From positions 1-43,249 of the forward strand of contig JALSJD010000228.1 of NCBI GenBank assembly GCA_026989535.1: a stretch of DNA of 43,249 nt. Direction: 5' to 3'. This DNA is from Cyclobacteriaceae bacterium. GTDB lineage: Bacteria > Bacteroidota > Bacteroidia > Cytophagales > Cyclobacteriaceae. Of the stretch, positions 36,149 to 43,249 are shown piece by piece (within the stretch, counting starts at the first letter, position 1; every line of letters starts with the position of its first letter). The position numbers were made by a program, and so were the translations under genes. The notes beneath the pieces were generated by a model, which ran no database searches, was not told the origin of the DNA, and worked only from the letters and a program-made list of their open reading frames with translations.

Positions 36149-37054
36149 TTAAAAATACCCTTGTTTTTTACGGTCTTCCATGGCTGCTTCCGAGCGTTTG
36201 TCATCAGCTCTAGTGCCTCTTTCGGTTACTCTGGTTGAGGCCACTTCTTCAATTATGGCGTGTAAATCATCAGCATTTGACGCAACTGCTCCTGTACATG
36301 TAATATCTCCAATGGTTCTAAACCGAACCAATTGCTTGGTTACTTCCTCTCCTTCTTTACGCTGAATATGTTCCGAAGCCGCCATAATTACACCATCGCG
36401 TATAAATACTTTACGCTCTTTGGCAAAGTATAAAGAGGGCAATTCAATTGCTTCCGCTAAAATATACTGCCACACATCCATCTCTGTCCAGTTAGAAATC
36501 GGAAATACACGAAAATGTTCGCCAAAGCTTTTTTTGCCATTAAATAGATTCCATAGTTCTGGTCGCTGGTTTTTTGGATCCCATTGCCCAAATTCATCAC
36601 GGTGAGAAAAGAATCGTTCTTTGGCTCTTGCCTTTTCTTCGTCTCTACGAGCTCCACCCATAGCAGCATCAAACTTATGTTTTTCAATAGTGTCTAAAAG
36701 TGTAACTGTTTGCAGCCCATTTCTACTGGCATTAACTCCTTTTTCTTCCACCACTTTTCCTTGGTTAATGGAGTCTTGCACTAATCCTACAATTAATTTG
36801 GCATCAATTTCTTCTACATACTTATCTCTAAATTCGATTGTTTCTTTAAAATTATGACCTGTATCAATATGCACTAAGGGGAAAGGCAACTTTGAAGGAT
36901 AAAAAGCCTTGCGAGCCAAATGAGCTACCACAATAGAATCTTTTCCTCCTGAAAAAAGAAGTGCCGGGTTTTCAAATTGAGCAGCCACTTCTCTAATAAT
37001 AAAGATGGCTTCTGATTCGAGTACTTTTAAATGATTAAGATTATAAGATTGCAT
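36149..37054 (-). CDS. cysD: Sulfate adenylyltransferase subunit 2
   Basis: Catalytic subunit that joins ATP and sulfate to make APS, with CysN. 301 residues with the PP-loop LLFSGGKDSIVVAHLARKAF near residue 33, LVHIDTGHNFKETIEFRD, the AAMGGARRDEEKARAKERFFS segment, WNLFNGK, and a C-terminal RGTRADDKRSEAAMEDRKKQGYF that is typical of CysD. It begins directly after the cysC stop with no gap, so the two are in one operon. Confidence 0.96.
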   Translation of the reverse strand: MQSYNLNHLKVLESEAIFIIREVAAQFENPALLFSGGKDSIVVAHLARKAFYPSKLPFPLVHIDTGHNFKETIEFRDKYVEEIDAKLIVGLVQDSINQGKVVEEKGVNASRNGLQTVTLLDTIEKHKFDAAMGGARRDEEKARAKERFFSHRDEFGQWDPKNQRPELWNLFNGKKSFGEHFRVFPISNWTEMDVWQYILAEAIELPSLYFAKERKVFIRDGVIMAASEHIQRKEGEEVTKQLVRFRTIGDITCTGAVASNADDLHAIIEEVASTRVTERGTRADDKRSEAAMEDRKKQGYF

Positions 37055-37648
37055 TTATTTTATACGTTCTAAAATTGAATTAAATAACTGTTTCACCGAT
37101 TCTTCAATAGATTGATTGGCGGTATCGATGGTTACATTAGGATGCGATGGAGATTCAAAAGGAGCATCTAAGCCTGTAAAATTTTTAATTTCGCCTGCCA
37201 GTGCTTTTTTATAAAGCCCTTTTACATCACGCTTGGCACATTCTTCAAAAGAAGCGTTTACATACACTTCCATAAAATCAACATCTCCAATTATCCTTTT
37301 GGCACTGGTACGAATTTTAATGGTGGGGCTAACAAAAGAACAGATCGTAACCACTCCTGTTTCCATAAAAAGCTTAGCTACCTCTGCTACTCTTCTAATA
37401 TTCTCCTCTCTGTCTTTTTTAGAAAACCCAAGATTGCCGTTTAAACCTGTACGCAAATTATCTCCATCTAATAATTTGGTCAAAATCCCTTTTTGGTAAA
37501 GCAGATGCTCTACCTCTTGTGCAATGGTGCTTTTACCAGAACCGGAAAGCCCTGTAAGCCACACCACTACTCCTTTTTGATTAAGAAGTTTTTCCTTTGC
37601 GTTTCTATCTAACATAGAATTAAAAATGGGATGTATGTTTTCTGCCAT
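37055..37648 (-). CDS. cysC: Adenylylsulfate (APS) kinase
   Basis: Phosphorylates APS to PAPS. 197 residues: P-loop LTGLSGSGKSTIAQEVE near residues 31-47, LLDGDNLRTGLNGNLGFSKKDREENIRRVAEVAKLF with the DGDN and R-x-x-N-L APS-binding features, FVSPTIKIR, and FMEVYVNASFEECAKRDVKGLYKKA. Standalone form. Nine bases separate it from cysQ upstream. Confidence 0.96.
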   Translation of the reverse strand: MAENIHPIFNSMLDRNAKEKLLNQKGVVVWLTGLSGSGKSTIAQEVEHLLYQKGILTKLLDGDNLRTGLNGNLGFSKKDREENIRRVAEVAKLFMETGVVTICSFVSPTIKIRTSAKRIIGDVDFMEVYVNASFEECAKRDVKGLYKKALAGEIKNFTGLDAPFESPSHPNVTIDTANQSIEESVKQLFNSILERIK

Positions 37649-37657
37649 AATAGTTCG

Positions 37658-38413
37658 CTAAAAACCGAGGCAAAGAAACGAACCATTTAGCAAATTTTCC
37701 TTATTATACCTAAAAGGTTTAGTACTTGTTTCAAAAAAAACTTTGCCTCCCGCTGCTTCCAAAATGGCTTGCCCTGCGCCAATATCCCACTCCATAGTTG
37801 GGCCGTGCCTGTAATATACATCTGCTTTGCCCTCGGCCACCATACAAAATTTTAAGGAACTGCCTACCGAAATACTATCAGTTACATTATATTTTTCGAG
37901 CACCACTTCTTCTTCGGGCAAAGCGTGCGATTTACTGCGCACGGCAATTCTGTTACCTGTTGAATTATTCACTTTTAACGGTTCAGCCTTTGAATTACCT
38001 CGCTTTATAAATGCCCCAGTAGCATCTCCCCAATACATAACATCGGTAACAGGCACATAAATTACTCCAAGGATTGGTTTTCCATTTTCGATGAGGGCAA
38101 TATTTACCGTAAACTCTCCATTACGATTGATAAATTCTTTGGTGCCATCCAATGGATCTACCAACCAAAAAGTAGTCCATTTTTTGCGCTCTTCGTAAGG
38201 CGCATGCGCTTCTTCTTCGGATAAAATTGGGTAGTTCGTATCGAGGGATTCTAACCCTTTAATAATAATTTTATTGGATGCCTTATCGGCCAAGGTTAGC
38301 GGAGAATCATCCGCTTTATGATCTACCACTTTCGAGAGCTCCGAATCATTGTAAATTTCAAGAATCTTGTCACCCGCTTTTTTGGCAATCTCAAGGATTT
38401 GGTTTATTTGCAT
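37658..38413 (-). CDS. cysQ: 3'(2'),5'-bisphosphate nucleotidase CysQ
   Basis: Hydrolyses PAP (and PAPS) to AMP, removing the by-product of sulfotransferases or PAPS reductase. 251 residues of the inositol monophosphatase fold, with metal motifs LSEEEAHAPYEER (residues about 58-70), WLVDPLDGTKEF (DPxDGT) and MEWDIGAGQAILEAAGG (WDxAAG-like). First gene of the cysQ-cysC-cysD-cysN cluster. A TAGATTTG -7 box ends 4 bases before its ATG. Confidence 0.94.
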   Translation of the reverse strand: MQINQILEIAKKAGDKILEIYNDSELSKVVDHKADDSPLTLADKASNKIIIKGLESLDTNYPILSEEEAHAPYEERKKWTTFWLVDPLDGTKEFINRNGEFTVNIALIENGKPILGVIYVPVTDVMYWGDATGAFIKRGNSKAEPLKVNNSTGNRIAVRSKSHALPEEEVVLEKYNVTDSISVGSSLKFCMVAEGKADVYYRHGPTMEWDIGAGQAILEAAGGKVFFETSTKPFRYNKENLLNGSFLCLGF

Positions 38414-38417
38414 TGCG

Positions 38418-38425
38418 CAAATCTA
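38418..38425 (-). promoter_or_regulatory. -7 box (TAGATTTG) of the cysQCDN cluster
   Basis: On the minus strand TAGATTTG fits TAnnTTTG and lies 4 bases before the cysQ ATG, which would give a leaderless transcript. No convincing -33 element. Confidence 0.5.
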
Positions 38426-38566
38426 AGAACAGAAAAATAAAATTTACTACTTGAAAAATGTAAATCTATAAAAACTAAGATATATCATAATTCGCGATTT
38501 AGAAAAAAGTGAAGGCTAACAGAATATGACTGAAAGTGATTATTCCCTAAATTGAGTTTAGGTTAT

Positions 38567-38574
38567 TAACTTTG
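38567..38574 (+). promoter_or_regulatory. -7 box (TAACTTTG) recreated at the edge of MITE copy E
   Basis: TAACTT from the flank plus TG from the first bases of the MITE form TAACTTTG. Without the element the sequence would read TAACTTTG-CTTTC-ATG, a -7 box 5 bases before the YCF48-like gene start. The box thus appears preserved but is now about 170 bases away from the gene. Confidence 0.5.
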
Positions 38575-38734
38575 AGTCTACTCCGAAAACAGGCAATTTT
38601 CACAAAAAGAGTTATTTTGGATGAGATTTTCATTTTTCAAGATTCGTTGATGCCTGAGTATCAACGAATTGAGGAAAATGAAAAGGCCGCCAAAAGAAAC
38701 TTTTTTGGTTTTGGGTGTTTTCGGAGTGGACTCA
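38573..38734 (+). mobile_element. 162-bp MITE, copy E, in the promoter of the YCF48-like gene
   Basis: Ends GAGTCTACTCCGAAAAC and the complement of GTTTTCGGAGTGGACTC, flanked by ACTT on both sides (38569-38572 and 38735-38738). An internal hairpin, ATTCGTTGAT-gcctgagt-ATCAACGAAT (38642-38669), is perfect in this copy. The + strand frame from 38572 is open across the element and continues in frame into the downstream gene, with an ATG at 38650 (MPEYQRIEENEK). Confidence 0.9.
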
Positions 38735-38745
38735 ACTTTGCTTTC

Positions 38746-39771
38746 ATGAAAACATCTTTTACTTTTCTGATGCTATTCTTAGGTTTTATTTCAAATGCAC
38801 AAACAATTAAAATAGTGGAGCAGCAAATTCCTGCAAAAGCAAGCTTGCGAGGGTTGTCAGCCGTAAGCGAGCAGGTGGCTTGGGCGAGTGGTTCAGGCGG
38901 AATCGTGCTAAGAACCATTGATGGAGGTATCACGTGGACGGATGTTAGTGTACCAAGTGCTGACTCTATCCAATTTAGAGATATTGAGGCATTTGATGCA
39001 ACTACAGCCGTAGTGATGGGCGTTGCAAGCCCTGCCAAATTTTATAGAACCGAAGATGGGGGTATTACTTGGAGTGAGGCCTATTCAAATACTCATCCTG
39101 ACATATTTTTTGATGCCATGGATTTTTGGGATGCACAAAATGGCATTGCTTTTGGCGATGCCATGGAGGGGCACTTGCCCATCATTACTACTTCTGATGG
39201 AGGTAAAACTTGGCAAGACATTGATTATACACAATTACCCAAATCGCCCAAGGGCGAAGGCGGTTTTGCCGCCAGTGGCACTTGTTTAACCACTTTTGGC
39301 AATTCCACCGTTTGGATTGGACTAGGAAGCCCTGCTTCGCGTGTGTTTAAATCAGAAGACAAAGGCCAGACCTGGACAGTGGTTGAAACCCCAATGAAAC
39401 GACCGAATGCGACCCCTAGCGCAGGCATTTTCTCCTTAGCTTTTACAAGCCCAACCTATGGCATTGCCGTAGGTGGTAATTACGAAGATGATAAAAATAA
39501 AAGCTTAAACGCTGCCATAACCACGGATGGTGGTAAAACTTGGAAGGTGCTTACGCAGAATCAACCTAACGGGTATCGTTCCGTTGTAGCTAACGTACCC
39601 AATACCGAATGGTGGATTGTAGCCGGCACTTCGGGTGTTGATATATCTAAAGACAATGGGAAAACTTGGGAAACTGTAAGTGAAGAAGGCTATCACGCAG
39701 CTAGTTTTGGCAGTAGCAAAGTGGGTTGGCTAAGTGGTGGTGGAAAGATTGCAAAAATAATGATAGAGTGA
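38746..39771 (+). CDS. Secreted YCF48/BNR-repeat beta-propeller protein
   Basis: 341 residues from ATG 38746, which opens a signal peptide (MKTSFTFLMLFLGFISNAQ). The body is made of YCF48/BNR-type propeller blades with repeats such as VLRTIDGGITWTDV, FYRTEDGGITWSEA, ITTSDGGKTWQDI, VFKSEDKGQTWTVV, ITTDGGKTWKVL and ISKDNGKTWETV (S-x-D-x-G-x-T-W). Related proteins are often named oxidoreductases or photosystem II assembly-like, but nothing shows catalysis. The open frame reaches back through MITE copy E to 38572, which would add 58 residues encoded by the element before the signal peptide; I regard the ATG at 38746 as the ancestral start. Confidence 0.85.
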   Translation: MKTSFTFLMLFLGFISNAQTIKIVEQQIPAKASLRGLSAVSEQVAWASGSGGIVLRTIDGGITWTDVSVPSADSIQFRDIEAFDATTAVVMGVASPAKFYRTEDGGITWSEAYSNTHPDIFFDAMDFWDAQNGIAFGDAMEGHLPIITTSDGGKTWQDIDYTQLPKSPKGEGGFAASGTCLTTFGNSTVWIGLGSPASRVFKSEDKGQTWTVVETPMKRPNATPSAGIFSLAFTSPTYGIAVGGNYEDDKNKSLNAAITTDGGKTWKVLTQNQPNGYRSVVANVPNTEWWIVAGTSGVDISKDNGKTWETVSEEGYHAASFGSSKVGWLSGGGKIAKIMIE

Positions 39772-39808
39772 GTCCAAAGTTTGGAGTTAGAAGTTTAAAA
39801 AGAAAGAA

Positions 39809-40381
39809 ATGATAAAATCGAAATTCTACATTAAAAATATGGTATGCGACCGTTGCATTTCAGCGGTGCGCAAAGAGTTAGAGTTACTTAACTTATCAGT
39901 TGAGCATATCCAATTGGGTGAAGTTGATATTACTTCTAAAACGACTCCTGATTTAACTCTAATTGCTCAAAAACTACAAGCCCAAGGGTTTGAGTTAATT
40001 GATGACCAAAAATCGCAACTCATTAACCGGTTAAAGTCAACCATTATTGAAGAAATTAGAAGCGATCAGCCCCATCGAAAGGCCAATGAGAATTTTTCTT
40101 CTTTTTTAGAGCAAGAACTTGACACGGATTACACCCAATTAAGCAAAACATTTTCCTCCTTAGAAGGACGCACCATTGAGAAATACATTATTGCCCAAAA
40201 ATTAGAATATGTAAAAGAGCTGTTAATTTACAATGAACTCTCGCTCAGTGAGATTGCTTGGAAACTGAATTATAGCAGTGTGCAATACCTATCGAACCAA
40301 TTTAAAAAAGCAACTGGTCTTACCCCTAGTAATTTTAAGGGGTTAAAAGAGGATAAAAGAAAAACGCTGGATCGGGTGTAA
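39809..40381 (+). CDS. HMA-like metal-binding domain fused to AraC-type DNA-binding domain
   Basis: 190 residues. The N-terminus (about 1-70) resembles a ferredoxin-like HMA domain with MVCDRC (Cys 13 and 16) in place of the usual MxCxxC, followed by a linker, and the C-terminus (about 95-180) has the AraC double helix-turn-helix: LSLSEIAWKLNYSSVQYLSNQFKKATGLTPSNFK. This small arrangement is a known Bacteroidota type of AraC-family protein. It could sense a thiophilic metal such as copper, but no metal transporter gene is adjacent, so the signal and targets are inference. Confidence 0.85.
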   Translation: MIKSKFYIKNMVCDRCISAVRKELELLNLSVEHIQLGEVDITSKTTPDLTLIAQKLQAQGFELIDDQKSQLINRLKSTIIEEIRSDQPHRKANENFSSFLEQELDTDYTQLSKTFSSLEGRTIEKYIIAQKLEYVKELLIYNELSLSEIAWKLNYSSVQYLSNQFKKATGLTPSNFKGLKEDKRKTLDRV

Positions 40382-40438
40382 CCCGAAATATGCAATATAT
40401 TTTTCTATTATGGGGCTTTTAATACACAGTGATGCGTA

Positions 40439-40867
40439 CTAATTTACACGATGCCATGTTTGGGTTCTAAAAAAGAAAGCCACATAGCCTCTTACCTGAA
40501 GCTTTCCATCTTCTACCCATAACTTGCAATCATATATTTTTCCATTTTTAGGGTCAAGTATTTCTCCATCATCCCATTCGTCATCGTCTTTTACCATATC
40601 TGTTATAATGGTCATACCCAGCACTTTTTTATCTTTTCTATGGTCGGTACACAAATCACATATTGGGTCTTGGTCTTCATTAGGTTCTCTAAAAAGCTTA
40701 GTTATTTTTCCATACGCTTTGCCATCCTTCATAAAAATTTCTACAATGGATTTCTCTTTGCCAGTTTCATCATCAATGGTTTTCCATTTACCCACTATGG
40801 ATTGGGTATAGGCATTAAAGGAAAACAATATAGACATAAGAAACAGGGTGATTTTTAGTAATTTCAT
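40439..40867 (-). CDS. DUF2147 secreted protein
   Basis: 142 residues with a signal peptide (MKLLKITLFLMSILFSFNAYTQ) and the DUF2147 pattern: SIVGKWKTIDDETGKEKSIVEIF, GKAYGKITKLF, CDLCTDHRKDKKVLGMTII, and ILDPKNGKIYDCKLWVEDGKLQVRGYV. Likely periplasmic or surface located, with a lipocalin-like beta fold by family knowledge. Function unknown. It follows the pyrophosphatase gene on the same strand, but a strong terminator separates them. Confidence 0.87.
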   Translation of the reverse strand: MKLLKITLFLMSILFSFNAYTQSIVGKWKTIDDETGKEKSIVEIFMKDGKAYGKITKLFREPNEDQDPICDLCTDHRKDKKVLGMTIITDMVKDDDEWDDGEILDPKNGKIYDCKLWVEDGKLQVRGYVAFFFRTQTWHRVN

Positions 40868-40889
40868 AATGTTTTTTTTAGGTATAAAA

Positions 40890-40915
40890 AAAGGCTTCTA
40901 TACTTAGAAGCCTTT
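40890..40915 (-). terminator. Intrinsic terminator of hppA
   Basis: AAAGGCTTCTA-tact-TAGAAGCCTTT is a perfect 11-bp stem with a 4-base loop. On the minus strand it is followed by a run of T, a classic Rho-independent terminator, 23 bases beyond the hppA stop. Confidence 0.9.
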
Positions 40916-40937
40916 AAAAGTAATAAATATTTTAAAA

Positions 40938-43124
40938 TTAGTTGCTTTTTGCAACCTCATTTAAATTACTATCAACTATAATTTCTATGGGTGGCTGTGT
41001 GTTTTTACTGTGCATATCGTGCGACTTAACTGAGATATGAGGCGCAATTATTAAAGCAACAATGGAGGTTAGTTTTATTAATATGTTCATAGATGGCCCA
41101 GATGTATCTTTAAAAGGATCACCTACGGTATCTCCAGTTACAGAAGCTTCGTGTGGAGCAGAGCCTTTGTATTCCATTTTACCATCAACCATCACACCTG
41201 TTTCAAACGATTTTTTGGCGTTGTCCCAAGCACCACCTGCATTGTTTTGAAAGATTCCCATTAATACTCCTGAAACTGTAATTCCTGCAAGGAAGCCTCC
41301 TAAAACCTCAGGGCCAAATGTAAATCCAACAATTAATGGGGAGATAAGAGCGATTAAGCCTGGTAAAACCATTTCTCTAATCGATGCTTTTGTTGAAATG
41401 TCAACACATTTATCATACTCAGGCTTAGCCTTATATTCCATTATACCTGGAATTTCTTTAAACTGTCGTCTTACTTCTTTTACCATTTCCATAGCCGCTC
41501 TACCAACGGCAGCAATGGCTAATGAAGAAAATATGTAAGGAATCATTCCTCCAACAAAAAGACCAGCCAACACATCTGCTTTATAAATATCAATGCTATC
41601 AATACCAGCAACACCCACAAAAGCAGCGAATAATGCCAATGCAGTAAGTGCAGCCGAGGCAATGGCAAACCCTTTACCAGAAGCAGCAGTTGTATTACCT
41701 ACGGCATCTAAAATATCGGTACGGCCACGAACTTCTTTGGGTAGTTCGCTCATTTCTGCAATACCCCCTGCATTATCTGCAATAGGCCCAAAAGCATCAA
41801 TTGCTAACTGCATAGCGGTAGTGGCCATCATACCTGCAGCGGCTATGGCCACACCGTAAAGGCCTGCGAAATAATGTGACCCATAAATACCTGCAGCCAA
41901 TACTAAAATTGGTAAAACAGTAGATTCCATTCCTACCGCAAGGCCGCCAATAATATTGGTAGCATGACCTGTAGCTGATTGTTGTACAATGGAGTTTACT
42001 GGTCTTTTGCCCATTGCGGTGTAGTATTCAGTTATAATACTCATCAATGCACCTACAATTGAACCCACAACGATGGCATAAAACACATCCATACTTGTAA
42101 AATCAAATCCTCTTATCGAAAGATTTTCGGGCAAGAGGTATGTTACTAATGGATAAGAAGCAATCACTACTATAATAATGGATGACCAGTTTCCTAGGTT
42201 TAATGCCTTCTGTACCGAGCCATCTTCACTAGAAATCCGAACCAACATCATTCCGATAATAGAAGCAATAATTCCTACGCCTGCAATTAGCATAGGCAAA
42301 AGCATTGGAGCCATTCCGCCAAAAGCATCATTTGAGGTTATTTCTTGCCCTAGCACCATAGTAGCTAAAATAGTAGCCACATAAGAACCAAATAAATCAG
42401 CCCCCATACCAGCAACATCCCCTACATTATCGCCTACATTATCAGCGATTGTGGCAGGGTTACGAATATCATCTTCTGGTATGCCTGCTTCAACTTTACC
42501 AACAAGGTCGGCTCCAACATCAGCAGCTTTGGTATAAATACCGCCACCCACACGGGCAAATAGCGCAATAGATTCGGCACCTAACGAAAACCCTGCGAGC
42601 ACTTCAATGGCTGTTTTCATTTCAACACCAGTAGCAGCAACGCCTTCGGGTACAAATATGTATAACAGCACTATAAAAACACTGCCCAAGCCTATAATGG
42701 CTAAACCAGCCACACCAAGCCCCATTACCGAGCCGCCATTAAAAGAAACCTTTAACGCTTGTTGTAAGCTTGTTCGGGCTGCTTCTGTAGTTCGCACATT
42801 CGCCTTGGTTGCTATGTTCATACCTAAATAACCTGCAAAGGCAGATAATATAGCCCCAATTAAAAAAGATACAGCTATAATTGGGCTAGAATCTTCGACT
42901 AAAGTGCCAGAGTACCCAAGTAAAATGGCCGTTATTATTGCAAAATAAGAAAGCACTTTCCATTCTGCTTTTAAAAAGGCCATGGCACCATCAGCAATGT
43001 ATTTGGCAAGTTCTTGCATTTTTGCATCTCCTGCTGCTTGTTTAGAAACCCAAACACTTTTGAGCATCATTACGATAATGGCAACCACCCCCATTGCTGG
43101 GATTAAATAAATTATATTGTTCAT
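40938..43124 (-). CDS. hppA: Membrane-bound ion-translocating pyrophosphatase
   Basis: Couples hydrolysis of pyrophosphate to pumping of H+ or Na+ across the inner membrane. 728 residues with about 16 membrane helices. The pyrophosphate-binding signature is intact: [18 protein letters not shown] followed by [23 protein letters not shown], and later [10 protein letters not shown] and [23 protein letters not shown] has Ala at the position where K+-independent enzymes have Lys, so I infer the K+-dependent class, which includes both Na+ and H+ pumps. Its long hydrophilic C-terminal tail (about 30 residues beyond the last helix) is slightly unusual. A strong terminator follows. Confidence 0.95.
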   Translation of the reverse strand: MNNIIYLIPAMGVVAIIVMMLKSVWVSKQAAGDAKMQELAKYIADGAMAFLKAEWKVLSYFAIITAILLGYSGTLVEDSSPIIAVSFLIGAILSAFAGYLGMNIATKANVRTTEAARTSLQQALKVSFNGGSVMGLGVAGLAIIGLGSVFIVLLYIFVPEGVAATGVEMKTAIEVLAGFSLGAESIALFARVGGGIYTKAADVGADLVGKVEAGIPEDDIRNPATIADNVGDNVGDVAGMGADLFGSYVATILATMVLGQEITSNDAFGGMAPMLLPMLIAGVGIIASIIGMMLVRISSEDGSVQKALNLGNWSSIIIVVIASYPLVTYLLPENLSIRGFDFTSMDVFYAIVVGSIVGALMSIITEYYTAMGKRPVNSIVQQSATGHATNIIGGLAVGMESTVLPILVLAAGIYGSHYFAGLYGVAIAAAGMMATTAMQLAIDAFGPIADNAGGIAEMSELPKEVRGRTDILDAVGNTTAASGKGFAIASAALTALALFAAFVGVAGIDSIDIYKADVLAGLFVGGMIPYIFSSLAIAAVGRAAMEMVKEVRRQFKEIPGIMEYKAKPEYDKCVDISTKASIREMVLPGLIALISPLIVGFTFGPEVLGGFLAGITVSGVLMGIFQNNAGGAWDNAKKSFETGVMVDGKMEYKGSAPHEASVTGDTVGDPFKDTSGPSMNILIKLTSIVALIIAPHISVKSHDMHSKNTQPPIEIIVDSNLNEVAKSN

Positions 43125-43156
43125 ACTATTTTTTTACTCAATTTTTTAAAACTGTG

Positions 43157-43164
43157 CAAAGGTA
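43157..43164 (-). promoter_or_regulatory. hppA -7 box (TACCTTTG)
   Basis: On the minus strand TACCTTTG fits TAnnTTTG and ends 32 bases before the hppA ATG. No TTTG at the ideal distance was found upstream. Confidence 0.5.
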
Positions 43165-43207
43165 TTAGAACCTACACAAAAAGGAATAAAATAAGAGAAA
43201 AATTAAA

Positions 43208-43242
43208 GAAGTTTGAAGTTTGAAGTCGGAAGTCGGAAGTTC
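43208..43242. repeat. Tandem heptamer array, five GAAGTnn units
   Basis: Five exact 7-base steps: GAAGTTT, GAAGTTT, GAAGTCG, GAAGTCG, GAAGTTC. Looser relatives occur near 39773-39797. The unit is not a multiple of three and lies in non-coding DNA upstream of hppA. Confidence 0.8.
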
Positions 43243-43249
43243 AACACCC

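Noticed and set aside
38572-38745. Upstream extension of the YCF48-like protein through the MITE
   Set aside because: The extension is encoded wholly by the mobile element and would bury a good signal peptide, so I kept the ATG at 38746 as the start and reported the open frame as a finding.

Overview
The window is AT-rich bacterial DNA of Bacteroidota type, most likely Cytophagales-like (inference). Supporting signs are promoters of the Bacteroidota form TAnnTTTG (clearest upstream of the pyruvate dehydrogenase E2 gene, with TTTG 19 bases upstream), few Shine-Dalgarno sequences, an S46 peptidase with DPP11 residues, a membrane pyrophosphatase, a small standalone HMA-AraC regulator and Bacteroidota-style REP palindromes. 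No rRNA, tRNA or CRISPR array was seen.

Layout. 1-1264: the start of an IS transposase at the edge and a nuclease-like gene that has lost its 5' end. 1438-10354: housekeeping and membrane genes: gyrB, a MenC-type enolase-superfamily enzyme coupled to a conserved protein of unknown function, a Na+/H+ antiporter, a GMC oxidoreductase and a CPBP protease. 10479-13349: an accessory patch with a Crp-DUF6463-DUF2867 gene set between attC-like core sequences, then 1.2 kb of REP palindromes, an inverted-repeat relic and an IS110 fragment. 13350-16001: arsC-like, hslV and the two-lipoyl E2 gene. 16495-22485: an accessory operon of a single-chain type IIG restriction-modification enzyme carrying an embedded HUH/Y1 transposase domain, a DUF2971 protein and an AlbA_2 (Schlafen-type) ATPase. 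22711-34313: secreted and envelope proteins, higBA, a ferredoxin-U32 pair and two tandem histidine kinases. 34502-38413: a cysQ-cysC-cysD-(broken gene)-cysN cluster for making APS/PAPS. 38746-43124: a YCF48-like protein, the HMA-AraC regulator, DUF2147 and the pyrophosphatase.

The most striking content is mobile DNA. A miniature element with termini GAGTCCACTCCGAAAAC occurs five times: three copies of exactly 162 bp and two internally deleted copies of 73 and 55 bp, four of them with 4-bp target duplications. The 162-bp copies keep one reading frame open from end to end. One copy splits the AlbA_2 gene, and removing the element plus one duplication restores the reading frame exactly. Another lies in the promoter -7 box of the YCF48-like gene and recreates that box at its edge. 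Separately, the restriction enzyme gene holds a RAYT-like domain between methyltransferase motifs I and IV, and two in-frame perfect palindromes with core GGGACATGTCCC that encode GHVPL. The restriction enzyme-DUF2971-AlbA_2 operon is the best candidate for an undescribed defence system in this window.
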